From NCBI GenBank assembly GCA_016710335.1, contig JADJXQ010000002.1, positions 310,001-374,000 of the forward strand: a stretch of 64,000 nt of DNA, written 5' to 3'. The notes beneath the pieces are model-generated. The model saw nothing but the letters and a program-made list of their open reading frames with translations. It searched no databases and was not told the DNA's origin. Positions 34,150-43,689 of the stretch are shown one piece after another (the stretch's first letter is position 1; each line of letters starts with the position of its first letter). Position numbers and translations under genes: made by a program. Source of the stretch: Rhodospirillales bacterium. Lineage in GTDB: Bacteria; Pseudomonadota; Alphaproteobacteria; Rhodospirillales; Defluviicoccaceae.

Positions 34150-34409
34150 TCACAGTCGGCGGCGGCGCCCTCGTGTACGCTCGGTGTGTTGCTGTCGGGG
34201 CTACCAGCCGGACTTGCCTTGCCAGTCAAACCTGCGGGCTGCAGCGTCGGCACATCGTCGCCATGGCGTCGCCGAGTTTCGGGGAGGGCAACCGGTTCCC
34301 TGTGGAGGCTTGGAACCGGCGCTGCTTCGGCTCTGCGGTCCGCGAATAGGGTATGACCGGCCCCGCGCACTACAGACAATGGCCCCACCCTCCGGTGGGG
34401 CCCTTTTTT
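34150..34409 (+). ncRNA. Candidate structured small RNA
   Basis: The plus strand between the dihydroorotase-type gene and pgeF has no credible gene, yet ends in an excellent intrinsic terminator (34381-34409). Upstream are strong pairings: CCGGTTCC (34292-34299) with GGAACCGG (34312-34319) around a 12-base loop; CGGGG (34280-34284) with CCCCG (34361-34365), which could close the first hairpin into a rod; and the palindrome CGCCATGGCG (34259-34268). The rod with internal loops recalls 6S RNA, but no conserved 6S sequence could be confirmed. The 5' end is a guess. Confidence 0.45.
34381..34409 (+). terminator. Intrinsic terminator
   Basis: GGCCCCACC (34381-34389), CTCC loop, GGTGGGGCC (34394-34402), then a run of six T after one C. 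A strong rho-independent terminator that works on the plus strand. No coding gene precedes it, so it probably ends a small RNA. Confidence 0.9.
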
Positions 34410-34512
34410 CATTCACGCAGCCTCGCGTTGGCGACCAAGTCCTGTAGACTGCGATGATGAGTGATCCCTTGATGAACCGGGGGTGATCTTCTGCGGCCGT
34501 TGAAGCAGCGTT

Positions 34513-35292
34513 GTGCGCACCGTCATGATCACGTCCGAAATCGTTACTGCGCATCCCCGCATCGCCCACGGGTTCTTCACGCGCGAAGGCGGCGTCAGCG
34601 AGGGCATCTATGCGTCGCTCAACTGCGGTCTGGGTTCCAATGACGACCCGGCGCGGGTGCGGGTCAATCGGGCGCGGGCGATGGACGCTCTCGGAGTGGC
34701 CCCGGAATCGCTGACGACGGCCTATCAAGTCCATTCGGCAAGTGTCGGCACCGTCGACGCATCGTGGCGGATGGACGACCGGCTGAAGCTAGACGGTCTG
34801 GTCACCCGCACGCCCGGCGTCACGCTCGGCATCCTCACCGCCGATTGCGCGCCGGTGCTGTTCGCCGAGCCGCAGGCGGGCGTGGTCGGCGCGGCGCACG
34901 CCGGCTGGCGCGGGGCGCTCGACGGCATCGTAGACGCGACCGTCGCGGCAATGGTGGCTTTGGGCGCAGAGCGCAAGCGCATCGTGGCCGCGGTCGGCCC
35001 TTGCATCCGGCAGGAGTCCTACGAAGTCGGCGCCGACTTTCGCACCACATTCGTCGCGGCCGATCCGGACAATGGCGCCTTGTTCGCGGCTTCGGACCGG
35101 GGCTACCATTTCCGCTTCGACCTTCCCGGCTACGTGGCGCGGCGGCTTTCGGCACTCGATCTGGCGGCGGTCGACGATCTACACTGTGACACCTCTGCCG
35201 ACGCAGACCGCTTTTTCAGCTACCGGCGGACAACGTTGAACGGGGGCGGCGACTACGGCCGCCAGCTGTCGGCCATCGCGGTGCTGGCATAG
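34513..35292 (+). CDS. pgeF: Laccase-domain purine nucleoside phosphorylase (YfiH/PgeF family)
   Basis: A 259-residue member of the YfiH/LACC1 family, long called multicopper polyphenol oxidase and now known to act on purine nucleosides (phosphorylase/adenosine deaminase) and in peptidoglycan editing. The Zn site is visible as H74 (YQVHS), C112 (TADCAPVLF) and H129 (AAHAGWRG). The C-terminus FSYRR and GRQLSAIAV fits. The start is GTG 34513 or ATG 34525; neither has a strong ribosome site. It is followed by the M24 protein and prs, an order seen in related bacteria. Confidence 0.88.
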   Translation: MRTVMITSEIVTAHPRIAHGFFTREGGVSEGIYASLNCGLGSNDDPARVRVNRARAMDALGVAPESLTTAYQVHSASVGTVDASWRMDDRLKLDGLVTRTPGVTLGILTADCAPVLFAEPQAGVVGAAHAGWRGALDGIVDATVAAMVALGAERKRIVAAVGPCIRQESYEVGADFRTTFVAADPDNGALFAASDRGYHFRFDLPGYVARRLSALDLAAVDDLHCDTSADADRFFSYRRTTLNGGGDYGRQLSAIAVLA

Positions 35293-35319
35293 GACGGGCT
35301 GCGTAGAGACGCGGATACC

Positions 35320-36471
35320 ATGGTGCTGCATTTCTCCGTTGAGGAGATGGCCGAACGCCGGCAGCGGACCTGCCGGGAGATGGTGCAACTAGGGCTGGAC
35401 GGCCTCCTGCTGTTCCGCCAGGAAAGCCTCTATTACCTCACGGGCTACGACACCTTCGGCCACGTGTTCTTCCAATGCCTGTTCCTCGGAGCCGACGGGG
35501 CGATGACGTTGCTGACCCGCGCCCCCGACCTGCGCCAGGCGCAACACACCTCGGTGATCGAGGACATCCGGATCTGGGTGGACGCCCCGGACGCCGACCC
35601 CGCCGCCGAGCTTGCCGGCATCCTCGCCGAACATGGTTGCCGCGGCGGGCGGCTGGGGGTGGAGTGGGAGGCCTATGGCTTGACCGCTCGCAACGGGCAG
35701 CGGCTGGCAGCAGCGCTCGACGGCTTTTGCACAATGGCCGACGCATCGGATCTGGTCAGCCGCCTCAGGCTGGTAAAGAGCGCCGCCGAAATGGCGTACG
35801 TACGGCGGGCGGCAGAACTGGCCGACGCCGCCTATGATCAGGCCGCGGCGTTGACCGCACCCGGCGCCGCGGAGAGCGACATCCTGGCGGCGATGCAGGG
35901 GGCGGTGCTGCAGGGCGACGGCGACTACCCGGGAAATCCGTTCATCATCGGCTCGGGCCGTGCCGCACTTCTCTGCCGCTATGCCTCGGGCCGGCGGCGG
36001 CTTGACGCCGACGATCAGCTCACCATCGAGTGGGCCGGTGTCCATCGCCATTACCATGCCTGCCTGATGCGCACGTTCTGCATCGGCGCGGTGCCAAAGC
36101 GGCAACGCACCATGTTCGACGTCGCCCGGGACGCGCTGTCCGCCGCGACGGCGGCGCTGCGGCCTGGCCGATGCGTGGGCGACGCCTTCGCCGCCCACGC
36201 CCGCGTGCTCGACGCCGCCCGCATGCGCCCGCACCGGCTCAATGCCTGCGGCTACAGCCTCGGCGCCACGTTCCCGCCCAACTGGATGGACTGGCCGATG
36301 CTGTACGCGCGGAACCCCGTTGTGGCCGAGCCGGGCATGGTGTTTTTCGTCCATATCATCATCGCGGACTCGGATGCCGGACTGGCGATGACGCTGGGTC
36401 ACACGGTGGTCATCGGCGCGGCCGGGCCGGAACTGTTGAGCCGGGCTCCGCTGGACCTTGTCATCAAGTAA
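35320..36471 (+). CDS. M24-fold (creatinase/prolidase-like) hydrolase with altered metal site
   Basis: A 383-residue protein with a creatinase N-domain and a pita-bread C-domain. Several metal ligands of aminopeptidases are changed: the first Asp is Glu (TIEWAGV), the second Asp lies in HYHACLMRTF as Cys, and the GHG motif is GYSLGATFPPNW. This pattern resembles creatinase and ectoine-hydrolase (DoeA)-like proteins, which work without metal. So a C-N hydrolase is more likely than a metal dipeptidase; the substrate is unknown. ATG start 27 bases after pgeF. Confidence 0.78.
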   Translation: MVLHFSVEEMAERRQRTCREMVQLGLDGLLLFRQESLYYLTGYDTFGHVFFQCLFLGADGAMTLLTRAPDLRQAQHTSVIEDIRIWVDAPDADPAAELAGILAEHGCRGGRLGVEWEAYGLTARNGQRLAAALDGFCTMADASDLVSRLRLVKSAAEMAYVRRAAELADAAYDQAAALTAPGAAESDILAAMQGAVLQGDGDYPGNPFIIGSGRAALLCRYASGRRRLDADDQLTIEWAGVHRHYHACLMRTFCIGAVPKRQRTMFDVARDALSAATAALRPGRCVGDAFAAHARVLDAARMRPHRLNACGYSLGATFPPNWMDWPMLYARNPVVAEPGMVFFVHIIIADSDAGLAMTLGHTVVIGAAGPELLSRAPLDLVIK

Positions 36472-36479
36472 AGGGCGCG

Positions 36480-36557
36480 ATGCCGTACATCATTATTCTG
36501 ACGCTGTTTCTGATCCTGGCGATGATGGCGAGCTGCATTCTCGGCATGATCGCTTAG
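36480..36557 (+). CDS. Possible 25-residue single-helix membrane peptide
   Basis: ATG at 36480, 8 bases after the M24 stop, with AAAGGG upstream, opens a 25-codon frame: MPYIIILTLFLILAMMASC, then ILGMIA. It is almost wholly hydrophobic, and MASC resembles a lipobox, but no family is recognised. Position in the operon and ribosome site support it; length makes chance possible. Confidence 0.4.
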   Translation: MPYIIILTLFLILAMMASCILGMIA

Positions 36558-36783
36558 TGCGCAGACCCGTGCGAATGATTCAGTCGAACAGGTCATAGCG
36601 TGCACGAGAATCGAAAACTTGCGTGCAGCGGAGCGTCATACGGGACCGTACGGTGCCACAGGCAGAGCCGGTCCCCAATCTCGTTCCACGCCATCCAGGC
36701 GACGGGGTCAGGGGCGAGAGCACGGTTTACAACACAAACAAGAGGTTGCTACAGTCCGCCACCAAATCTGGGGTTCTCGGCGT

Positions 36784-37716
<933 letters not shown>

Positions 37717-37779
37717 ACCGCTTTCCTGTATGGAAGGGCACGGTTTTTACGCCGCGCTTTATGCATTGGAGTTTTGAGA

Positions 37780-38418
37780 ATGTCGGAGAACGTAAAGCTT
37801 GACGTCGAGCGCCGGGAACGCCTCGGCAAGGGCGGTGCCCGCGCTACCCGCCGGGAAGGCCGCGTGCCGGCCATCGTCTACGGGGGCGAACAGCCGCCGC
37901 TGGCGATCTCGCTGGACACCCGCGAGCTTCAGAAGCAGTTCAAGGGCCACGGGTTCTTCTCGCGCGTGTTCGAGCTCAATCTCGGCGGCGAGTCGCAGCG
38001 CGTCCTCGCTCGGGAACTGCAAACCCATCCGGTCACCGGCCATCCCCTGCACCTCGACTTCCTGCGCTTCGGCGCGACGACGCGGGTGGATGTGGAGGTC
38101 GAGGTGATCTTCGAGAACGAAGAGGCCTGCCCTGGCCTGAAGAAGGGCGGCATGCTCAATATCGTGCTGCACACGGTGTCGCTTGCATGCCTCGCCGACC
38201 GCATCCCGGAGAGCATCAAGGTCGATTTGACGGGCCGCGACATCGGCGACGCCATTCACATTGGCGACTTGGGTTTGCCGGAGGGGGTCGAGCCGGCCAA
38301 CCAGGAGGCCGATGCGACGGTCGCCGTCATTGCTGCGCCGACGGTCGCCGGCGCCGACGGCGACGAGGACGAGGGTGCCGCCGAAGACACTGCGGAAGGC
38401 GCGTCCGACGAAACTTAA
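37780..38418 (+). CDS. rplY: 50S ribosomal protein L25/general stress protein Ctc
   Basis: L25 binds 5S rRNA. The 212-residue form has the L25 N-domain (ERRERLGKGGARATRREGRV PAIVYGG region) and the C-terminal TL5/Ctc beta domain (VDVEVEVIFENEEACPGLKKGG), ending in an acidic tail (residues about 185-212). ATG at 37780 has GGAG 8 bases upstream; a TTG two codons earlier is less likely. The following pth gene starts 40 bases downstream; prs-rplY-pth-ychF is a standard order. Confidence 0.95.
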   Translation: MSENVKLDVERRERLGKGGARATRREGRVPAIVYGGEQPPLAISLDTRELQKQFKGHGFFSRVFELNLGGESQRVLARELQTHPVTGHPLHLDFLRFGATTRVDVEVEVIFENEEACPGLKKGGMLNIVLHTVSLACLADRIPESIKVDLTGRDIGDAIHIGDLGLPEGVEPANQEADATVAVIAAPTVAGADGDEDEGAAEDTAEGASDET

Positions 38419-38458
38419 ACTGTTCAGTCGTCGGACGTCCGAGGAAGGCGCGGCGGCG

Positions 38459-39076
38459 GTGCTGCTGGTCGTCGGACTGGGCAATCCCGGCGCCGTGTAT
38501 GCGCGCAATCGTCACAACATCGGGTTCATGGCGGTGGACGCCATCGCCGCCCGCCATCGCTTCGCGCCGTTTCGCCGCCGCTTTCACGGCGAGGCCGCCG
38601 AGGGGGGCGCCGGCGGCCGCAAGGTGCTCATTTTGAAACCGATGACCTACATGAACGAGTCGGGGCGGGCGGTGGCGGCGGCGGCCGGGTTCTACAAGAT
38701 CCCGCCCGGGGACGTGTTGGTGTTCCACGACGAACTGGATCTGGCTGCCGGCAAGGTGCGCTGCAAGAACGGCGGCGGACACGCAGGGCACAACGGGCTC
38801 CGCAGCCTGCATGCGCACATCGGTGCCGATTACCGGCGGGTCCGTCTCGGCATCGGCCACCCCGGCGACAAGGATCGTGTCATCGGCCACGTGCTCAAGG
38901 ACTTCGCCAAGGCGGACGATGCCTGGCTGCAGCCATTGCTCGACACCATTGCCGAGTTCTTTCCGCTGTTGGCGGACGGCGACGGCGCTGGCTTCATGAG
39001 CAAGGTGGCGCTGACCTTGACTCCGCCCAAGCCGCATCCCGCAAGCGCCTGCGGGGGTGAGCGCGATGGGGTTTAA
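38459..39076 (+). CDS. pth: Peptidyl-tRNA hydrolase
   Basis: Pth frees tRNAs from prematurely released peptidyl-tRNAs. The 205-residue protein starts VLLVVGLGNPGAVYARNRHN with the catalytic His in RHNIGF, followed by LKPMTYMNESG, HDELDLAAGKVR and GGGHAGHNGLRSL. GTG start at 38459 with AGGAAGG about 10 bases upstream. Its last 11 bases overlap ychF. The C-terminus past about 185 is a short variable tail. Confidence 0.95.
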   Translation: MLLVVGLGNPGAVYARNRHNIGFMAVDAIAARHRFAPFRRRFHGEAAEGGAGGRKVLILKPMTYMNESGRAVAAAAGFYKIPPGDVLVFHDELDLAAGKVRCKNGGGHAGHNGLRSLHAHIGADYRRVRLGIGHPGDKDRVIGHVLKDFAKADDAWLQPLLDTIAEFFPLLADGDGAGFMSKVALTLTPPKPHPASACGGERDGV

Positions 39077-40166
39077 CTGCGGCATCGTCGGCCTGCCCAA
39101 TGTCGGCAAGTCGTCCCTGTTCAACGCGCTCACCGCGACTGCGGCGGCGGAAGCGGCCAACTTCCCGTTCACCACCATCGAGCCCAACGTGGGGCGCGTC
39201 GCGGTGCCGGACGTCCGGCTTCAGCACATCGCCGCCATCGCCAAGTCCGCCAAGGTGACGCCGACCCAGCTGGAATTCGTCGACATTGCTGGTCTCGTCA
39301 AAGGCGCCAGCCAGGGCGAGGGGCTCGGCAACAAATTTCTCGCCAACATCCGCGAGGTGGACGCCATCATCCACGTGCTGCGCTGCTTCGAGGACGACGA
39401 CGTGACACATGTCGCCGGAAATGTCGATCCGCTGCGCGATGCCGAGGTGGTGGAGACGGAGCTGCTGCTCGCCGACCTCGACAGCCTGGAGCGCCGCCTC
39501 ACGCCGCTGACCAAGCGGGCGCGCAGCGGCGACCGGGAGGCGCGGGAGGCGCTGGCTTTGGTAGAACGGGTGCTGGCCGAACTGCAGGACGGTCGACCGG
39601 CGCGGGGTTGCGACATTGCAGACGACGAGCGGAAGACGTTCCGGATGCTGCAGTTGTTGACGGCGAAGCCGGTGCTCTACGTGTGCAACGTCGAAGAGGA
39701 GGCCGTTGCCGAAGGAAACGACCTTTCGGGCGCGGTCATCGCACATACGGGCGAGGCGGCGGCGGAAGCCGTCGTGGTTTCGGCGCGCATCGAGGCGGAA
39801 CTGGCGGAGATCGAGGATGCCGCCGAGCGCACGCAACTCCTGGAGTCGCTCGGCCTCCATGAGAGCGGCCTCGCCCGCGTCATTCATGCCGGCTACCGGC
39901 TGTTGCACCTGATCACCTTTTTCACCGCGGGGCCAAAGGAGACACGGGCTTGGACGGTGCCGGCGGGCACACGTGCGCCGCAGGCGGCAGGCGCCATCCA
40001 TACGGACTTCGAGCGCGGTTTCATCCGCGCCGAAACCATCGCCTATGACGACTTTGTTCGCCTCGGCGGCGAGGCGCCCGCCCGCGACGCCGGCTTGATG
40101 CGCTCCGAAGGCCGCGACTACGTCGTCCAGGACGGCGATGTCATGCTGTTCCGCTTCAACGTCTGA
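39066..40166 (+). CDS. ychF: Redox-regulated ATPase/GTPase YchF
   Basis: YchF is an Obg-family P-loop NTPase that prefers ATP and binds ribosomes. The 366-residue protein has GLPNVGKSSLFNALT (G1), TTIEPNVGRV (G2), DIAGLVKGASQGEGLGNKFL (G3), a coiled-coil insertion and a C-terminal TGS domain (TFFTAGPKETRAW onwards). The ATG at 39066 lies inside the end of pth (11-base overlap). It is followed by convergent thioesterase genes. Confidence 0.96.
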   Translation: MGFNCGIVGLPNVGKSSLFNALTATAAAEAANFPFTTIEPNVGRVAVPDVRLQHIAAIAKSAKVTPTQLEFVDIAGLVKGASQGEGLGNKFLANIREVDAIIHVLRCFEDDDVTHVAGNVDPLRDAEVVETELLLADLDSLERRLTPLTKRARSGDREAREALALVERVLAELQDGRPARGCDIADDERKTFRMLQLLTAKPVLYVCNVEEEAVAEGNDLSGAVIAHTGEAAAEAVVVSARIEAELAEIEDAAERTQLLESLGLHESGLARVIHAGYRLLHLITFFTAGPKETRAWTVPAGTRAPQAAGAIHTDFERGFIRAETIAYDDFVRLGGEAPARDAGLMRSEGRDYVVQDGDVMLFRFNV

Positions 40167-40238
40167 CAGCGGCCATTGCTCGAGCGTCATGGCGGAGAGG
40201 CGGAGCCGATGCTCGCCCGATACCCCCGGACGGCGCCC

Positions 40239-40664
40239 TCACGCCACCAGGAAGTGGGCGTGGCCGGCGGCGACGGGGCGGTCGGCGGCGTCCTGCCAGG
40301 CCTGGACGCGGACGTTGGCAACGCGCCGGCCCTGCTTGATCACCTCGCCCCGCGCGAACGTGTCGGCGGCCAGGCACGGGCGCAGGAAGTCCACCGACAG
40401 GTTGATGATCTTGGGGACCACCTTCACGTCGCTCTCGGCGAGCAGATGCAGGATCGCCGCGTGCTCCAGAAGGGCGCCGACAACGCCGCCATGCACTGCC
40501 GGGATCTGGGTGTTGCCGACGTTGGATTCGCGAAAGCGGAGGACGGTGACGAGGCCGCCGCCGTCGACGTAGGCTTCCAGGCCGACGGCGCGGGCATACG
40601 GCACCAGATCGTTGAGCGCCGCCACATCTCCCCGCGTCCTGAGCTTGGCTATCGTCGCTAGCAT
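40239..40664 (-). CDS. Hotdog-fold thioesterase (PaaI-like), second copy
   Basis: A 141-residue hotdog protein with VHGGVVGALLEHAA on the central helix and INLSVDFLRPCLAADTFARG on the sheet, the PaaI/acyl-CoA thioesterase pattern. Its ATG at 40664 overlaps the stop of the upstream thioesterase gene by 7 bases, so the two are translated together and may form a hetero-oligomer. The acyl substrate is unknown. Confidence 0.8.
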   Translation of the reverse strand: MLATIAKLRTRGDVAALNDLVPYARAVGLEAYVDGGGLVTVLRFRESNVGNTQIPAVHGGVVGALLEHAAILHLLAESDVKVVPKIINLSVDFLRPCLAADTFARGEVIKQGRRVANVRVQAWQDAADRPVAAGHAHFLVA

Positions 40665-41218
40665 GGCTGCCCACCATCCGAGGCTGTGCCGTCGATCTTT
40701 TCGACAATCTTGCTCACAGTATTGCCATGGCCGGTGAAGCCGCGCGCGCCCAGCATGAAGGTGGCGGTGCAATTGGCGATAGGGTCGCGGAACGTCTCCT
40801 GGTAGGCGATGCCGCGAACGAACGCGACGCTCTCCGTCACCTTGTAGCATTCCGCTGAACCGAGGATCTCCACCTCAGGCTGGGCTGGACGCAGGTAGTC
40901 GATGCGGAGATCGAGGGTCGCCAAGGCTGTGCCTTCGGGCACGGTGGCCATGACCACCATGCCGCCAAGGGTATCGAGGAACGACGTGACCACGCCGCCG
41001 TGCAGCACGCCGGTGCTCGGGTTGCCGACGAAGCGCGCGTCGTACGGCAAGCGCATGTAGCCGTGCCCGTAGCGCAACTCGAGCACCTGCAGGCCCAGCT
41101 CGCGGGCGTGGGGAATGGTCTCGAAGATCTCGATGATTCGGTCGATGTCGGGCGGCCGGTTCCGAACTTTCACATCGGGTCTCGGTTCACGTTCAGCAGG
41201 AGCCGGAGTATAGAGCAT
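40658..41218 (-). CDS. Hotdog-fold thioesterase (PaaI-like), first copy
   Basis: A 186-residue protein with the PaaI motif GVLHGGVVTSFLDTLGG (the HGG turn and catalytic acidic residue one helix turn on) and ATLDLRIDYLRPA. It is related to the following gene but longer at both ends. The start is unsure: ATG at 41218 has no clear ribosome site, and a GTG at 41173 is possible. Divergent from the dienelactone hydrolase gene, 69 bases apart. Confidence 0.8.
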   Translation of the reverse strand: MLYTPAPAEREPRPDVKVRNRPPDIDRIIEIFETIPHARELGLQVLELRYGHGYMRLPYDARFVGNPSTGVLHGGVVTSFLDTLGGMVVMATVPEGTALATLDLRIDYLRPAQPEVEILGSAECYKVTESVAFVRGIAYQETFRDPIANCTATFMLGARGFTGHGNTVSKIVEKIDGTASDGGQPC

Positions 41219-41287
41219 AGTTCATCGTTGCCGAACGTGATTTCGCGGTCGCAAAATTGCGCGCCGTAAGAGGAACGGGAGGATCTC

Positions 41288-41956
41288 GTGCGAAAGACCA
41301 TACGCCTGACCGCAGAGGACGGGCACACGCTGGATGCGTACAAGGCCGAGCCGGAGGGGGAGCAGAAGGGCGCCGTCGTCGTCGTGCAGGAGGTGTTCGG
41401 GGTCAACGGCCACATCCGCGACGTCTGCGATCGATTCGCCGCTCACGGCTACGCCGCTGTGGCGCCGGCGCTGTTCGACCGCGTCCGGCGCGGGGTGGAG
41501 CTCGATTATGACGAGGCCGGCATTGCAGAGGGCCGCGAACTCGCGGCCGCGGTCGGCTGGGACGACCCGGTGACCGACATCCGCACAGCTGCCGGAGCGC
41601 TGCGGCCGGACGGCAGGGTGGGCGTGGTCGGCTATTGCTGGGGCGGATCGTGGGCGTGGATGGCCGCGTGCCGGCTCGATGTGGCGGCCGCCGCCTGCTA
41701 CTACGGCCGGCACATCGTCGACTTGCTGGACGAACGGCCGCGCTGTCCGGTGATCCTGCACTTCGGCGCCGACGACCCGACCATCCCGGCGGAGAACGTC
41801 GCCAAGATCCGCGCCGCCTTCCCCGACATCCCGATTAACGTCTATGACGGCGCCGGCCACGGCTTCAATTGCGACCGGCGGAAGGACTTCCGCCCCGACG
41901 CGGCACGCGCCGCTCTCGACCACACCCTTGCGCTGTTCGCGGAGCAACTCCGATAA
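41288..41956 (+). CDS. Dienelactone hydrolase family protein
   Basis: A 222-residue alpha/beta hydrolase of the dienelactone hydrolase (carboxymethylenebutenolidase) type. The triad is C117 (GYCWGG), an Asp around 163 (GADDPTIP) and H191 (GAGHGFN); E35 in QEVFGVN matches the Glu that activates the Cys in the family. The GTG start at 41288 has GGGAGGA 7 bases upstream. Whether it cleaves dienelactones is open, since no aromatic-degradation genes are nearby. Confidence 0.88.
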   Translation: MRKTIRLTAEDGHTLDAYKAEPEGEQKGAVVVVQEVFGVNGHIRDVCDRFAAHGYAAVAPALFDRVRRGVELDYDEAGIAEGRELAAAVGWDDPVTDIRTAAGALRPDGRVGVVGYCWGGSWAWMAACRLDVAAAACYYGRHIVDLLDERPRCPVILHFGADDPTIPAENVAKIRAAFPDIPINVYDGAGHGFNCDRRKDFRPDAARAALDHTLALFAEQLR

Positions 41957-42038
41957 CGCCAGCGTGATTGGGAATCGGTTGCCGCTGGGTTTACCTCTGT
42001 CTGCAGGAACGGCATCGCGGAGGGAGCAGGCGACGGAC

Positions 42039-42662
42039 ATGTCGAGGGTGCGCATCATTGCGGGTATCGCCGCCATTGTCGGCGTCGTCCTGTTCGCCGG
42101 CGGCGCCAAGGCCGAGGACACGGCGACCCTGACCGTCGCCGGCGGGTGTTTCTGGTGCGTCGAGGCGGATTTCGACAAGGTGCCGGGCGTCGTGGGCACT
42201 GTTTCCGGATACACCGGCGGCACGGTTGCCGACCCGACTTACAAGCAAGTGTCGGCCGGCGGGACCGGCCATCGCGAGGCGGTTCAGATCACCTATGACC
42301 CGAGCAGGGTCAGCTACGAGGACTTGCTGAACGTGTTCTGGCGCAGCGTCGATCCCACCGACTCCGGCGGCCAGTTCTGTGACCGCGGCAAGTCGTACGA
42401 GACCGCGATCTTCGTCGAGAATGACGAGCAGCGGCGCGTAGCGGAGGAGTCGAAGGCTGCCGCCGACGCGGCGCTCGGCGGAGACGTCGTCACCCCGATC
42501 GAGCCGGCTGGCAAATTCTATCCGGCCGAGGACTACCACCAGGATTACTACAACAAGAACCCGCTGCAGTATAAATACTACCGCTGGTCATGCGGCCGGA
42601 ACGCGCGGGTAAACGAGGTGTGGGGCGTTCAAGCGTACCGCGGCATCCCCAACCCCGAGTAG
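42039..42662 (+). CDS. msrA: Periplasmic peptide-methionine (S)-S-oxide reductase
   Basis: MsrA repairs oxidised methionine. The 207-residue protein has a signal peptide (about 1-25, ending AKAED), the active-site GGCFWC with catalytic C37, and the family stretches GTGHREAVQI and YPAEDYHQDYY. A further Cys near the C-terminus (WSCGRN) and one at FCDRG may recycle it. ATG at 42039 follows GGAGGGAG. The exported form is less common than the cytosolic one; it would need an envelope electron donor. Confidence 0.92.
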   Translation: MSRVRIIAGIAAIVGVVLFAGGAKAEDTATLTVAGGCFWCVEADFDKVPGVVGTVSGYTGGTVADPTYKQVSAGGTGHREAVQITYDPSRVSYEDLLNVFWRSVDPTDSGGQFCDRGKSYETAIFVENDEQRRVAEESKAAADAALGGDVVTPIEPAGKFYPAEDYHQDYYNKNPLQYKYYRWSCGRNARVNEVWGVQAYRGIPNPE

Positions 42663-42887
42663 AGCTAGTCACGGACGGCGAGCAGGCCCGACCAAGCCAG
42701 CCGTTGCCGACGCCGCGACCGCTGAGGGTGACACGATCTGCGGCTCCGGAGGCGGTATGAGCGCTCGACGCGCGGTCGTACTCCACCACGTCGTCCTGCA
42801 AGGCGAACCTGTTGCCGCCGACGCCCGGGAAGGAGTAGTGCCGGCGGACGCCTCCCCGCCTTCGTAAATTAGATCATCCACCATGCT
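42663..42887. other. Interval between msrA and sdhB, possible minus-strand remnant
   Basis: The 225 bases hold no confident gene. On the minus strand a frame around 42690-42860 reads HYSFPGVGGNRFALQDDVVE and onwards, with a protein-like look but no start and no recognised family. It may be a remnant. No terminator hairpin was found between the converging msrA and sdhB. Confidence 0.3.
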
Positions 42888-43667
42888 TTATAAGATGCGG
42901 TCCGCCAGCAAGGACTTGATCTCGGCAATGGCCTTCCCGGGGTTGAGGTGCTTGGGGCAGGTCGCGGTGCAGTTCATGATGGTGTGGCAGCGGTAAAGCC
43001 GGAACGGGTCGTTGAGATTGTCGAGCCGCTCTCCGGTCGCCTCGTCGCGGGAGTCGGCGATCCACCGGTACGCCTGTAACAGCACCGCGGGGCCCAGGTA
43101 GCGGTCGCCGTTCCACCAGTACGAGGGGCAACTCGTCTGGCAGCAGAAGCAAAGGATGCATTCCCACAGACCGTCGAGCTTGACGCGCTCTTCCGGGCTC
43201 TGCAGGCGCTCGCCGGCCGGCGGCGGGGTATCGGACTTCAGCCACGGCTCGATGGATCGCAACTGGGCGTACGGCACCGAAAGATCCGGCACCAGATCCT
43301 TGACCACCGGCAGGTGCGGCAGCGGATAGATCTTGACGTCGCCCTTGATCTCGTCGATCGCCTTTGTGCAGGCGAGCGTGTTGACGCCGTCGATGTTGAA
43401 GGCGCAAGACCCGCACACCCCTTCCCGGCACGAGCGCCGGAAGGTGAGCGTCGCGTCCATCTCGTTCTTGATCTTGATCAGCGCATCGAGGACCATCGGC
43501 CCGCAGGCATCGAGATCAACGTCGAACGTATCGAGGCGCGGATTGTCGCCGCTGTCCGGATTGTAGCGGTAGATTTTGAAGCGCTTGACCTTCTTGGCGC
43601 CGGCGGGCGCCGGGAAGCTCTTGCCGTCGCGGACCCGGGAATTTGCAGGCAGGCTGAGTTCCACCAT
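42888..43667 (-). CDS. sdhB: Succinate dehydrogenase iron-sulfur subunit
   Basis: SdhB passes electrons from SdhA to quinone. The 259-residue protein has the [2Fe-2S] motif SCREGVCGSCAFN and the later Cys of TLACTKAI, the [4Fe-4S] motif CILCFCCQTSCP and the [3Fe-4S] motif NCTATCPKHLNPGKAI. The sequence NIDGVNTL is typical. It is the last gene of sdhC-sdhD-sdhA-sdhB and lies 22 bases after sdhA. Confidence 0.97.
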   Translation of the reverse strand: MVELSLPANSRVRDGKSFPAPAGAKKVKRFKIYRYNPDSGDNPRLDTFDVDLDACGPMVLDALIKIKNEMDATLTFRRSCREGVCGSCAFNIDGVNTLACTKAIDEIKGDVKIYPLPHLPVVKDLVPDLSVPYAQLRSIEPWLKSDTPPPAGERLQSPEERVKLDGLWECILCFCCQTSCPSYWWNGDRYLGPAVLLQAYRWIADSRDEATGERLDNLNDPFRLYRCHTIMNCTATCPKHLNPGKAIAEIKSLLADRIL

Positions 43668-43689
43668 CGGGGGACACCTCTTCTTACGT

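Noticed and set aside
34150..34409. Naming the small RNA locus as 6S RNA or SRP RNA
   Set aside because: The rod-like pairing is suggestive of 6S but no conserved sequence was confirmed, and the SRP tetraloop/domain IV motif is absent.
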